Positions 46,813 to 58,538 of a stretch of DNA of 64,000 nt are shown here, in pieces (within the stretch, counting starts at the first letter, position 1; each line of letters begins with the position of its first letter). The stretch spans positions 9,852,729 through 9,916,728 of the forward strand of contig CM049314.1 in assembly GCA_026874595.1 (NCBI GenBank), read 5' to 3'. The notes under the pieces were generated by a model. That model had not been told where the DNA came from and did not search any database. It saw only the letters and a list, made by a program, of their open reading frames with translations. The position numbers and the translations under genes were made by a program. Source of the stretch: Sipunculus nudus. Lineage: Eukaryota > Annelida > Sipuncula > Golfingiida > Sipunculidae.

Positions 46813-47574
46813 TTATGATTCATCATCGTAGATGATATCCACTAAATTGTTGATGTCAATATCATCGACATCTAAGTCATCTTCATCACTCTCAGCCTTT
46901 CCGTCTGGTATGATATCAATAAGCTCTTGTGGCAGCATGTCTCCTTTCTCCCAATCAATCTGCAGTTCCCCTTGATCATCAAGTCTCCATCCTTTGCCTA
47001 CAGGACTTGGCATGTCAGGATAAGCTACATCTGACATGTTCCAGATATAAGCCTGGTAGTTGCATCTAAGGATATGCATGTGAAGCGATGATTTGCATTG
47101 GGGTAAGAGGCTAAGGTCAATACCATCAGAACTCGATAGTGCCTGGCCTTTCTTAGGTTGAAACTTCTGTTTGAACATGTCATACCGCAGCTTATTTACA
47201 TTTGTGTAGCTGCTCTTCCCATACATGCAGCAAACAAAGTGTTCCAGCTCATCAAATGTTCCATCAAAAATATTTGTGGCACTTGCCAAAGAAGCAAATG
47301 ATGACTGAAACCCAGGGAAGGAATCAAGGGTCTTCTTTGGAGTTAGCTTCCCACGACGGACAAAAGCGCTCGTGGTGTCACATCCGGTGAATGCGTGTAG
47401 GGAGAACATGATTTTACAGGAATCTGCCCCTTGTTTGGCCACAACTGATTTCACATCAATAAGTCTCCTCTTGTTCGACACTCCAGTATCAAACAAAACA
47501 GATTGCTCAATATCATGACAAAACTTCAAGAGCAACAGAAACACATCAGTGTCTGGTGATCGAACTATGATCAC
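46813..47574 (-). pseudogene. C-terminal nuclease-like segment of the transposon gene
   Basis: The longest intact C-terminal stretch, 253 codons, ending in an acidic tail (ESDEDDLDVDDIDINN). It holds VRSPDTDVFLLLL and FTGCDTTSAFVRRGK. The preceding EEADTR motif lies just upstream but only after a one-base shift at the A-run near 47655. Typical of metazoan transposon-derived proteins that share these three motifs. Confidence 0.65.
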
Positions 47575-50500
47575 AGTGTCTTCATTTGTTGACTGTGCAG
47601 CATGGATGCAGTGAAGAATGGTCCTGGTATCAGCTTCTTCTTGTGAAGAAAAAAAAGACTCTGCTCTTGCACATGTTGGACCGTTTTTCCATCCTCACTG
47701 GTCAGATGAATGCACTCTTCCTTGAGTGCAAAATATATGTGCCTGTTCAGAAGTTTGGAGGCATACTTGTCCGTTTTCCACTCACACAATAATAATGTAG
47801 TCAGTAGTTCTTTGTTTGTTCCATTATTCATTAACGATTTCCAGTCACGAGGAATCTTGGTATTTGGGCCTTGCATCAAGTATGCCTGTGACTCACCACG
47901 TCGAGATCGTTCATATCTCTTGATCGAATTCTCCTTATAGGTGTCTGTGCAAAGTCTAACCTGTAAAACCTTTGGCAGGAGATTGAACACTTTATAGGCA
48001 AGTTGCTCAAAAGTAGTGGGCAGACCAACAAAAGCTTGTAAGATCGCATTGCCATCCACAACATAAACTGATTCGGCCAGCTTTGGCCTGACTCCAGTAA
48101 ATGAAGTAATTTAGCTTTTTCAGGCTTCACTGGATGACCATTAGCAGTGGCTAAGGCCCAAGGTATTTCTGCCAATGGGTAGCTGAGCGTTTTCTCTAAG
48201 CTGATATTGTTCTCCTCTAAAAGCATTAACAGTTGTCCAAAGAGGTTCCTTTCAGCTCTAACTTCGATGTGTTTGTTAGTTTTTCCATAGCTTTTTTGTT
48301 TCCTTCATTGATGCAAATGTAGTTAAAGCGTTCCTTTGGATAGGTTGGTAGGAGCTCACGGATTTATCAACAAATCTCTTTGTAAGAAAATCATTGAAAT
48401 CCTTTTCTCCACACAAATCCCTTAAATGTTTCAAGAAGTGACTGGATAATTGACTCTGATTTTGTCATTTGTGACTTTCTCATATCCTTGTGCACATCTA
48501 TCTCTGGGGAAGTCATATCTGCCATGTCAAATGCTGCCTGCATGAAAGAAGCTCTGGCATGACGTGTGATACACCACCTGTTGTAGGCTGCAGGATTTCT
48601 GCTGAAGCCAACAATGCCACAATGTGACTTTGCGTGTCTGTTGATCGTCTCTTCAATGGTGAGATCCACAGGATTCCTTGAGGACGGAACATTTGATCTG
48701 GAAACACTGAATCCATTTTGCGTAGCAAGATCTCAGCGCCATGGTGGGAATCTGATAAATTCAACAAGGTAAGGAGATATACTGGAACATATTGTGCATA
48801 GTTATGGGGATTGTAGGCAAAAAATGCCGGGCACATATCCCACAATGAGGCAATATGGTGGTCAAGGTCGTTTAATCTTGTTGCTCTGGAAAATCGCAGG
48901 AGCAAAGCGACCTTCTCCATATAGTTCAGCCAGAAGGCAGACGTTTTGCCAAGCTCTCCTTGACGTATGGTATCCTTGAAAGCACAAAATTCCTGATACA
49001 GTTCTTTGAAACAATCACTTGCAAGTATGTCATTCAATCCTGCTGGACATGGGGACTTGGTGAGAATCTCAAGTCTCCCCTGCAAGCTGGTTGTGATTGA
49101 ACTTTTGTCTTCATTCTTGGTGAAGAAGGCATCAAGCAAAAGCCGCTCCAGAGTCTCGTACATCAACTTGTGCACTCTCATGGCACGATTGTAATGTTTA
49201 CCACGCAACAGTGGAAAAGTGGATCCACTTGCACAGACACCTGCTTCAATAATAATGTCCTCAAGGCCTGATCCAACCATTATCTAGCCAAGAACTCCAA
49301 GATATGAGCAAATTGTATGGAACACTCCGATCCGTACAAGGACATCTTTGTACTCCTCTGGATTTTGCCACATTATAGAATATGCCTTCATCACTACAGC
49401 TAGATCAAATGTTACGATTGTAACCTTTTGATTCACATCCTTTGTAGCCTGCTGTGAAATCCTGAGAATCTGCTGTACTGTGGCATTATCGGTGATTGGT
49501 CTGTGTATGGGTACCATATAATCTACTGTAGACTGGGAACAAGGTCCATCGTATTCAGCTTTTCAAGTGAGGGATAACCATCCTGCCCAGCCAGGGACAC
49601 TTTGATCATAGGACTTGTGCAACCTTGCAAGTACCAATGCAAAGTCAAACTTCTTGCATTTATTAAGTGAATTTGACTTATTCACAGACACATGCCTTAC
49701 TGTGAAATGTTGCTCCTTCCTGCTCTTGACAAAACAAGGAGAAAATTCTGTATCCGTATACTGAACTGACCTGTCTTTAGTCGTCTTCTGTGGTTCCAGA
49801 GGCAGATATCCAACGTCTTGATCAAAACAAGTGTTATCCATGGCCTCTTGAAGGACTATGCCATGTGCTACATGGGTTGTTCCGGCCACAGATGGGGTTT
49901 CTTCTGACATGTCGAAGTTGTCCAAGCTGAAGTGAAGAACATTATTCATTGCAGAGAAGGTCCTTCGAAGCAATGATTGGTGTGTGTTGATTTTATTGCA
50001 AATGGCAGTTTCAAGTTCCATGACTTGAGAATATGACTGGCAGTGTCCAAAGAGATTAAGCGGAGTAATTAGCTCAGCACTGCCAGTCATATGCCTCAAT
50101 GTCATTCCAAGGAGGACATGTTTGGTCATTTTCCAGTCTCCTCGACTTAAGGCATAGCATATATCTTGAGCACAAGAATCTACTACTCGCTCCGGCTTTC
50201 CTGAAATATCCTTATGGGATTTCCTGCATATCAGATGTGACAAAAAGTTCAGCAAGACATCCGGTGTTTTATTTCCTGAAGCCATCAACTGAGTTGCTGT
50301 AGGTGGCCATTGATATGTAGCTGCATTCTTTTTGGCATCCAATAGATGTCGCCTAAGGACAGCAGCAGCTTCCTGATAAAATCTCTCCTCAGAGGCAGCC
50401 ATTTCAAATGCCACTTCTACTGCTTGTCCAACTGGCAATAAGTCTGAAAAGATTAGTTCACTGCGGTAGTTAGGTGCCCAGAATTTAATTCTATTCTCAA

Positions 50501-51360
50501 ACTATTTCTGAAGCTTATTTTTAAGCTTGTGTGTTTTGTAATTTGGATTGTATGCAGCCGGATAATGTTCCTGCAAATAAAGCAAATATTTCTCCTTCAA
50601 CATAGTCCCACGTTCTACATTGCATGCATTGATGATGTGTTTTTCAACGTTATCACAAGTGTACTTGAATGCCTCTTTGTGGGCAGTTTATTGTTCACTA
50701 GCTTCTTCATCAGGCTCTTTGTTCTCATTTCTAACATCTTTTCTGGTGTAGTCTCTGCGACAGGAATTATGATAATTTGCCACTCTCGCACACAAGTCCA
50801 AACCTTGGATTTTTCTTAATAATACGTAGTCATGTTTCTGCTCTGCAGCATCCTGGATGGATTTAGCTGCCGTTTCAGTGACACATTTTGTCAGATATTC
50901 TGATTTCTTCTTACACCATATTCTATTTTTCCCACAAAACAGGCATTGGTCTGAACGAAACAGAATTGCAGAGGATGACATACGCTTGTGTTTTGATGTT
51001 TAAGGATCATCTTCGTCGTCTAGTTCGGTGCACTGCCGTTTCCTGTCTTTTATGTGTCCGATGTTTGTGAACCTCTGATAGCACTTTCTGTGAGCTTCAT
51101 GGATATGCGTATTAAACTCTACAGGAATATGGGCACATATTGCGTCCAGTTTAACATTTACATTGTCACTGTCTTTGCGCAATTTTACTGTTTCTTGAAT
51201 TTTTTTCAAAACTAGTTTGAGAAAGCGTTCAAACCTGTTTATCAGTCCTCTGCTCAGGAAAATGTAAAATGCAAGATACTTTAGGGCATGCTGCTGAGGT
51301 TTCTTTTTTTTTTTTTTTTTTACCTTTCTTCTTCCGCAAACTCATCGGACGTTCTGCCAT
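46813..51360 (-). pseudogene. Transposase-like gene of the transposon, degraded
   Basis: Ancestral length was about 1500 aa. A possible start is ATG 51360 (MAERPMSLRKKK), followed by a run of 19 T on the + strand that encodes a lysine tract. From 51209 to about 48675 a single frame is kept but interrupted by stops at 51000 (TAA), 50688 (TAA), near 50512 (TAG), 49563 (TGA) and 49284 (TAG). Frameshifts follow near 48675, 48080 and at an A-run near 47655. Recognisable parts in order: HEAHRKCYQRF and CLFCGKN plus YHNSCRRDYTR (Cys/His region), a long middle domain, EETINRHAKSHCGIVGFSRN, EEADTR, VRSPDTDVFLLLL, HAFTGCDTTSAF, and an acidic tail. The SPDTDV and GCD motifs recall Asp-rich sites of XPG/FEN nucleases. 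Confidence 0.7.
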
Positions 51361-52294
51361 TGTTGTTTATATGGCGTTTATCATAATAAAGGAAAAAACA
51401 CCCGTTTCTACCTAGTTACTGGAATATGAGAATACAGGCTGGTACAAAGAGGCAAACTTTCAAATCAAATTTACCTGTACTTTCAGTAAGCGACAAAGGC
51501 ATGTAAAAAGAAGCAAACGTTTAATTCAAATTTCCTTTTACTTTCAGTCAGTGACAGCGTTAAGCAAATACACCCCTGTAGAAATACGACTGATACAGTC
51601 AACCATTTCGACAACTGTTTCAAACGAGTTGGGATGAGGAGAATGTTTAATATTAGCCTGATATTTCATGTAATCTTACTGAATCTTTCCTGGTCAGTTG
51701 CTTCCCAGAAACCCAGATGAAAACAGCCACTGACAACTTGTACTCAAGAGTAACAAAAACAATCAAAGCTTAACTGAAATGCACAGTCTCTTTCTATGTT
51801 TAACTATAGGTTTGGCGCCATATATGAACAAAATAAAGACCACTTGTTCAAGTTGTTAGAAGGTGTAGACTTTAGAGTGGTCAATATATATGGTGTAGGG
51901 AATATTAAAACTATTTTACGCCAGTCTTTTTACAGAGTGTGTTTGTTGCCAACCTGATATTTCATGTAATAGTATTAGATCCTGCTCCATCAGTTGCATT
52001 CGCAGTAACACGGGTGAAAATAACCAATGGAATAATTTGTAAAAAATGAAAAAAGGTAACATGAGATGCAAAGAGACTTTTTTTATGTTTACCTATAGTT
52101 TCAATCAATATATGTAACATAACCATGAATCACTTGTTCAATTTTTGTTATAGGAAAAGCATGCATGTTTGCCCAGTCAGTATTTGTAGTTTAGGGGTAG
52201 CAAATATGCACTTAAAAGGATATTTTTTTACCTTTTTCTAATTTTGCATATGTCTTTTAACAATTATTACACAGAGAATGTTCATAGTGTATGT

Positions 52295-52922
52295 GATACC
52301 AAAACTGGCAGTAATGCAAACTTTGTGGCAGTGTGGGGGAGTATTATACACTGTGAAGCCGGTATCGCCTGAAAATGCCTGACATGCATACCTTTCATTG
52401 GTTATTGTTAATTATTTCTCAGAATATGGGTAACCGTAGCAAATATATACATGCATTATTCTTGATAAATAAATGGATAAATGCAAACTCAATGATATGC
52501 CTAAATCCTAAAAATGTGCCTTTGGTATCAAAAGTATGTATGTAGATACAATTTTTTTGCATAAAAATAAGGGGTTAGGGGTAAGATAATGCCCTCAGAA
52601 GTATTACATGTTCCTTTACCTGGGCTAAACTATATTTTATTTTGTAGCTTACGATTCTTACAATTTATTTCATACAAAGATTATGCAATTATGATGCATA
52701 CTAATGAAGTTATAGCCGATCATGTAACACAAAGTCGCCTAAGCTGAAAAACTAAAAATTTAGCCGCGGTTTGTAAAAAAGGTGATTTTTTCAGGGCGTT
52801 TGCAGTATTTATATGTCTGGAAACACCTAGAAATGAGTAAAGGACACCTTCAGGATAAAATCTAGTGGGGTCGCGAAAATTCCCTAGGGGGGGGAGGTTT
52901 TCGCTTTCTGGCCCATGGACTA
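52295..52922. repeat. Right terminal inverted repeat of the transposon
   Basis: Mirror of 45427-46048, with scattered substitutions and small indels, so the two ends have diverged since insertion. Confidence 0.88.
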
Positions 52923-53038
52923 AAAGGCGTTACTGTTTATCTTAACCTTCGCTTCAACTACAGACTAACCCGGCAATACCACTTATATATATATATATAT
53001 ATATAGCTAACGTTAAGATAAACAGTGACGCCTTTTAG
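52920..53038. repeat. Small foldback element at the transposon's right end
   Basis: A 27-bp arm at 52920-52946 (CTAAAAGGCGTTACTG to TTAAC) is matched by its reverse complement at 53012-53038 with one mismatch, around a 65-bp loop containing a TA run. The left arm overlaps the last three bases of the transposon's inverted repeat. Confidence 0.75.
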
Positions 53039-53144
53039 ATATATATATATATCTTTTAGATATATATATATATTACTACTTGTCTAACTTAATGTTTCGA
53101 ATAATATTGTGAAGAGAAGTCTGAGAATCTGAGAGAAGTCTAGT

Positions 53145-53222
<78 letters not shown>

Positions 53223-53719
53223 CCCTGATTCTCGGATTCTGTAGTTATTGTTGCTAACGCCATACGGAGCGTAACATCTATTCTGATCTCTATTTGTCAG
53301 CCCATGTTTAAAACTGACATTATTAACTGGTCAGCTGCGTCGACGATGAGCTCGCCATCGCCGCCAATTGAATAAACGTCGGCAAATCAGGACATAATAT
53401 TTGTTCTACGTACTAATTCTTCAATGGTTGCTTAAAGAGCATTCTGTGTGACGGGTCTCCCTTTTGAATTCCATTTCTTTTAAAATAAAGTTGGCTGAGA
53501 AACTAGCCACTTTGAAAAATGCTCAAGACAGTTATTTGTGCAATATTTTGATTGTCTGTGATTTTGTATATGTGCAGATTTTTATTTCTATCCCGTAATT
53601 TTACTTTTTTTATGATTTTAAAGTCTTTTATTGGTTGAATATCGTAGTTCATGTATATTACTGGTTGATCTAATGACTTTTCCATTCTAAGTCATTTAAA
53701 TGTTGGTATGCTTCGTTGT
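53039..53719. other. Spacer with (TA)n, no gene
   Basis: Contains two CTTTTAGATATATATATA phrases and the TA tract listed next. A 60-aa minus-strand frame at 53503-53685 is not recognised. Confidence 0.45.
53149..53217. repeat. (TA)n microsatellite
   Basis: One of the longest pure TA runs in the window. Confidence 0.95.
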
Positions 53720-53788
53720 TTAATTAATATTTTTTCATAGTCATTTTTATGCAATTTCTTGCTTGTGAAAGCGCTTTACAAAATAAAA

Positions 53789-53837
<49 letters not shown>

Positions 53838-55300
53838 TAAAGTATTATTTGTATTAAATTATTTTTTATTATTAAACTTCTATATATCCTAAACGGTAAG
53901 ACGACCATTAGACAGGTATACTCAGCTTTTGTTAGGAATAAATGTGTGCGCAGTCACGATTTATAGCCGTCTATTCATCTACCTTTTATGTAGAATTGGT
54001 TTGATTTCTGGCTTACGCTGCCTACATATTATTAAACACTAGGTACTTCTTGTAAGGGACGGTTCTTAAAACACCCCTGTATTGAATGCATGACTTTGTA
54101 TACTATTATATGTTACTACACAAGATACATGCGGCAAGGTTAGCACTTGAGAGCCCAGTCCCGTGTTAGCCGTTCAAATGCGAATGGATTGGAGAAACAC
54201 ACGGCTATCTTTAGTAGTAAACCAAGTTTTGTGGCTCGACTTGACTTGCAAAATGTCGGCTAGTTTAAACTGACCTGAAACCGTAAATATTACGAGTAAA
54301 ATATTGCATCCATTACATATCACTCATTTGTGATTAAATATCGAGTATATAAAAAATAACAAATACTAAACATTTGTTTCATACATATTTAATTGTAAAA
54401 AATTTATCTTTTTGTATTTTTTTTCTCAAGGAAACTAACCATTAACAATCGGTTTGGGCAGAAGCTTAATGTCACTAGTTTTGCCTTTCCAAACTGGTTT
54501 GTCAGACGTGCCACCATATATCCTTGTTAAATGTGTTTGGTTTGTGTCGTGGGGCCCAATGTGTTATTAATACGTGGATTTACCTGATGCTGTGGAATCG
54601 GATCTTTTCTGGCCCATGTTTATAAAAGGTTAAATGTATTACCTCTAGTTCAACGAAGTCACATTTCAGAAATGGACTGTTTTATTTTCTTGTATATTTT
54701 TATTACTAAATGTGTTAGCACACATGAAAAAAATAGATTATATGTACTTAATCTGAAAAAGGTAAGTCGAATAGAATGGCACCTAAGTATAAATTTATGT
54801 TAAATCTATTACCTTTTTAAAAGTGATCCGTGTGCATGTCTTTGTGTTACAGATTTTATTCAATTCGCACTCCGTTACACAGCATACAACAGGGACTAAT
54901 TATGTAGTGCCTGACTTACTTACATGCAAAACGGGTAACATCAAAACACAAGAGATCTGAATAATATTCATACTTTGCGTACAATTAAAACGTTCAACAT
55001 TCTTCAGAATTGTCAACTGAAATGTTAAGTTAATGATGGAAAGTAGAACAACTACGTGATCGAGTAGCCTCACTATACCATGTGCGGTGCTAACTAAACC
55101 TCCAGTTTGGCTGGGCCTTCAGTCCTTTAGTGCCATCAGATTAACCGTATTACGTACGTTTACTCTGCTTGGGAGTCATGAAGGAAACATTGTACAGTCA
55201 TATTCTACTACTGTCAAAATGAGACTGATAGGCTTTCAGAATATAAGTTTCGAACTTGGCCCTACGCCTAAAAAGGAGACTCCGGATGGCACACAGTGTG
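53720..55300 (+). repeat. Duplicated upstream region of pseudogene D (partner 18740-19510)
   Basis: Paralogous to the region upstream of pseudogene C, with about 700 bp more in the middle (near 54360-55090). The last shared phrase, CGAACTTGGCCCTA then AAAAGGAGAC, ends near 55282, about 125 bp before the exon 1 relic. Confidence 0.75.
53791..53838. repeat. (TTA)n microsatellite
   Basis: Sixteen TTA units, at the place where the C copy has TTA/TA-rich DNA. Confidence 0.95.
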
Positions 55301-55407
55301 AATTTTGCTTTACGCCTGCTACGGGGTAATCAGATCAAACAAGTGGCGAGCTTCCTGCCAACGGAATCGGCTAAAAGGATGAGGGAAAGCAGGAAGATAT
55401 GCCACCG

Positions 55408-55569
55408 GATTAAATCAAGAAGGAGAAGAGAAGGATATTTAAGAACATTTTCATAGTCAGCGTCGGATTCTTCTTCAACTTCACCTCCTTTATTGGTCTG
55501 AGTCGCCTTCAGAGCGTTCTGCATCAAGATTTAGGGATCTGTACCATCTGCCAGGCAGTTCTGTCTTAA
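55408..55569 (+). pseudogene. Pseudogene D exon 1 relic
   Basis: Reads P-D-stop-I-K-K-E-K-R-R where gene A has PEEMKKKEKRR, then FKNIFIVSVGFFFNFTSF and IGLSRLQSVLHQD, after which the match weakens and TAA ends the frame. Confidence 0.78.
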
Positions 55570-55988
55570 CTCTTATGACAGGTAATTAATTGATGGAACT
55601 GTGTAAAGTCTGAATTTATTGAATTTTAATTAAGTTTATTATGAGGCTGAGCAGGTTTTAAACATTAAGAACTCGGTACACAACGTTTGAAAGAAATATT
55701 TTGAAAGGATTACTAAACTGTCTTCTTTCATGCACAGCAACATGGTGTTTTACGTTTGAATTCTTTCATGAAGGAAATTTTTTTTGATTTACTTAGAATA
55801 ACTATATAATGTACTCTGTAACCATCAAAGCACAACAGGTTTTCAAGATTCTATGTGGTATACATTTTCTGTGTTTTTACAAAATAGTAATCATATAAGT
55901 GGCTTGATTGTAGAAACACTAGCTTTCTTGAATCCACAATATTTAGGTAAATACTATAAATTCTTTTGTTAATTTGTTCAGGTGACAG

Positions 55989-56144
55989 ACAGCATGTAAC
56001 AATGAGTCGAGCAGACAGCACAAGCCAAGTGAGCGACATGACCTGTCAGGCATGCCCGGTATGATGCCCCATACCATGGCTCTAAAGCCCATCATGGGTG
56101 GTGTGTCCAATGACCCAATGATGGGTCCTCTGGGCTTAACACTT
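55989..56144 (+). CDS. Candidate exon, Met/Pro/Gly-rich protein, unknown
   Basis: 52 open codons lie between an AG (GTGACAG) and a consensus donor (CTT|GTGAGT). The second half reads DLSGMPGMMPHTMALKPIMG, then GVSNDPMMGPLGLTL; the first half is basic and polar. Composition and donor phase (0) resemble the candidate exon at 26347-26504, and both are on the + strand, so they may belong to one gene or be duplicates. The acceptor is weaker because the usual pyrimidine tract is short. No family is recognised. Confidence 0.3.
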
Positions 56145-57079
56145 GTGAGTATATCGCTGCAGTGTGGTGTTTTCTCTTTAAAAAAATTATTCAAATCTTA
56201 ATGCTTAATATCCCTGCGCAGGTAATGAGATATTTGGATTAAACGTGTTATTACATGTGCATAGAATTATTTGTATTCTTGACAAGTTGGTAGAATTTAA
56301 ATTTAACCATGGATGTCAAAAATAAAGGGGCACTTTGCACTAATTGTCACTGGACTTCATCCTTACTCCAAATCATTATGTCCTGTTTTACATGTTTTCA
56401 TCATATGCACAACCTTGTCATTGTTTTCTCTTCAACTGCCAATAGAAAACTGTATGGTTATTTCAAGATTTAATATGAATGCCCGATCCTGTAATTCAGA
56501 TGCTTGGGAAGGATAGCACAATAATGACGTATTCTTGTTTTAGTGGTTTTGGTAAAAGTCATAAATATGTAATTAGTAACGGTCATAGTTTTAGTATGGA
56601 GGTTTCATGAGCCCTTTGGCAGGCCTCGCTGCCCTAATAAAACATACACACAAAAGAGCCCTACTCACATGCCAGATATATTAAATATTCATTTATAAAG
56701 TTTTCTCCATAAACTGAGTGGGTATCTAAAAATCTTATTCTGAGACCATTGACTTACTCCTGTACAAAAGTAAAAATATACTTGCATCGGGCAGTGAAGC
56801 ACGAAACATACAAATAGGGCGCCCGCCACGTGATGGACAGACATGCAACTCCACAAAATTGAGGTTTATCAAGCCTCTAACCAGTGTTTCTTCTGCCCCT
56901 GTGCAAGATCCGATATTTGTCAGGCAGTCTTTTTATAGAAAACCAACTGTGGACTGTTTAACTCACACAAAGACCTATAACAACATATATAACAGGGAAA
57001 TAAAAAGCGGCGGGATGGTTTGCTGGGGAAATGTTTCTATTCAAGAAATTAACAGAAATCATCAGATAAAACACGTTAT
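56145..57079. other. Interior of pseudogene D, nothing recognised
   Basis: AT-rich DNA with short frames of no recognised type (56313-56516, 56859-57101). Confidence 0.4.
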
Positions 57080-57530
57080 TGCAAATGTTTGTCTACCTTA
57101 AGCTCTTCTGATGCTCTCGAAGTGATACACAATCAATTATATGAATATCCTCAAACACACATTTTACTATATAATAACTTATATGGATTCAGGAAAAACA
57201 TTAAACCAAACATGCAATTTTAGAATAAGCAGACAAAATATTTGCACAAATTGAACAATTAAACCAACCCCTCTCCACATACCTTGACCTATCAACCTAT
57301 GACCTATGACCTATCATTGACACATTTAATCATATCATTCAAAAACTAGAATCACATGGCATTAATGGTAAAACACTACTTAGGCTGATTTATATTCTAA
57401 CAAACAGAGTAAAATATGTTGATTTTAAAGGACATAAGTCCAGAGTATGCTATTACCACAGGAATACCCCAGGGGTCAATTTAAGGTCCCATATTATGCC
57501 TAATACATATATCAATCACATACAATCAGA
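57080..57530 (+). mobile_element. LINE reverse-transcriptase scrap
   Basis: Translated pieces in order: LSSSDALEVIHNQLYEY, NNLYGFRKN, then LIQKLESHGINGKTLLRLIY, then TNRVKYVDFKGHKS, and a TPGVNLRSHIM stretch where working copies have the PQGS-LGP block. Stops and shifts are present. Pattern of CR1/Jockey-type LINEs. Confidence 0.65.
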
Positions 57531-57720
57531 GTTGGGCTCAAAAGTACTTGTACTCCAAGTAATCGTACTCGTGATAACTATTTAAAGTACTCAGATCTCG
57601 TATTCGAGTACTGTCTTCAAAATTACCTAAGTACTCGTACTAGTACTCGAGTTCTATGTAAATACTATTATTAGTACTTTTATGAGTACTACTGAACTCT
57701 TTCATATACATACATATCTA
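57531..57720. mobile_element. GTACTCG-rich repeat, hAT-like terminus
   Basis: Begins CAGAGTTGGG near 57527 and contains many alternating GTACT/ACTCG phrases. A second piece with the same CAGAGTTGGG start lies at 58889-59040. Such termini are common in non-autonomous hAT elements (inference). The two starts are in the same orientation, so they are not the two ends of one simple element. Confidence 0.45.
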
Positions 57721-57923
57721 TTGTGAAAATTGCTTGTGGGAGTTGGGGGGGGGGATAAAACACTCTTATTGCATGCTCATTGACACAAGATTGGTAAACA
57801 ATGGCAGATCACCTAGTTGCTTACCTATTCAAAAGTCATAGGTTTTAAGAATGGTTGTTTCGGTTGACAGAGAGAATACTAACACTGATTATAACCCACA
57901 GGCCCCGCCATGCTACCTTTCAG

Positions 57924-57978
57924 ATGTGTCAATGCCTTTTCTCCTACTTCTATGGGAGAATACCAATATTCCTCTCAG
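57924..57978 (+). pseudogene. Pseudogene D exon 4 relic
   Basis: A TTTCAG acceptor, VNA in one frame, then, after a one-base shift, FSYFYGRIPIFLSG and donor GTAAGG. The first part of the exon is missing. Confidence 0.6.
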
Positions 57979-58538
57979 GTAAGGCCAAATTGTCACTTCC
58001 TGTAGTTTAATGCAAAAATAATCTCAGGTAGTCTTCATTCAAGTATAAATTCAATACGCCATCAGGTATTTAGGAGATGCGCGAAAACCTTCTGGAAAAT
58101 CTGCAGTTTAGGTGATCCTCCTCAGACAGGCATCGCACATATCTTTTTCTCCTATCAAGTTATTTTTACATCATCGCCTCTCTAGATATATCCAGAAAGG
58201 TTCATGACTAGTCCAGTAGAATATGATGACACATTAAAGACACTGTTATCAGTCCCCTTTGCAAAAGTTCTATCGCTGTCTACCTGTTCTATCTTCACTC
58301 TCTACTGAAACCGTATTTAGGACGCAAGAAACTGCTGCATTTTTGGTAAAAAAAATAATAAACCGTTCCGCATGTGGTGGTTGATAGTAAACACTGTCAA
58401 TCAATTAATATAAGAAATTTCTATATCACCCTTTATGTTATGCAGGAATAAGGGCAATGTTTTCAGTCTGCTGAACATTCATCTTATGATGATTATTATT
58501 AATAGTATAAAATCATAACAAGTTCTTCATTTCTACAG

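Larger units (their letters stand above)
45427..52922 (-). mobile_element. 7.5-kb DNA transposon with long terminal inverted repeats, Academ-like
   Basis: The left end TAGTCCATGGGCCAGAAAG is mirrored at the right end by CTTTCTGGCCCATGGACTA, and similarity continues inward for about 620 bp on each side. One large minus-strand gene lies between. Termini read TA-GTCC and GGAC-TA, so a TA target duplication is possible, but no longer direct repeat flanks the ends. The coding region has a Cys/His-rich N-terminus and a C-terminal part with the XPG/FEN-like SPDTDV and FTGCDTTS signatures. Academ DNA transposons are known to carry a Cys-rich zinc finger and, in one lineage, an XPG-like nuclease; assignment to that superfamily is inference. 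The copy is inactive. Confidence 0.72.

Noticed and set aside
47202-50302. Several + strand frames of 60-76 codons (47202-47390, 47586-47792, 47710-47940, 48794-48979, 49006-49194, 50099-50302)
   Set aside because: They lie opposite the transposon's minus-strand gene, which carries the recognisable motifs.
45427-52922. An LTR retrotransposon or virus-like element as the source of the minus-strand gene
   Set aside because: The terminal repeats are inverted rather than direct, and no reverse transcriptase, protease, capsid or envelope motifs are visible.
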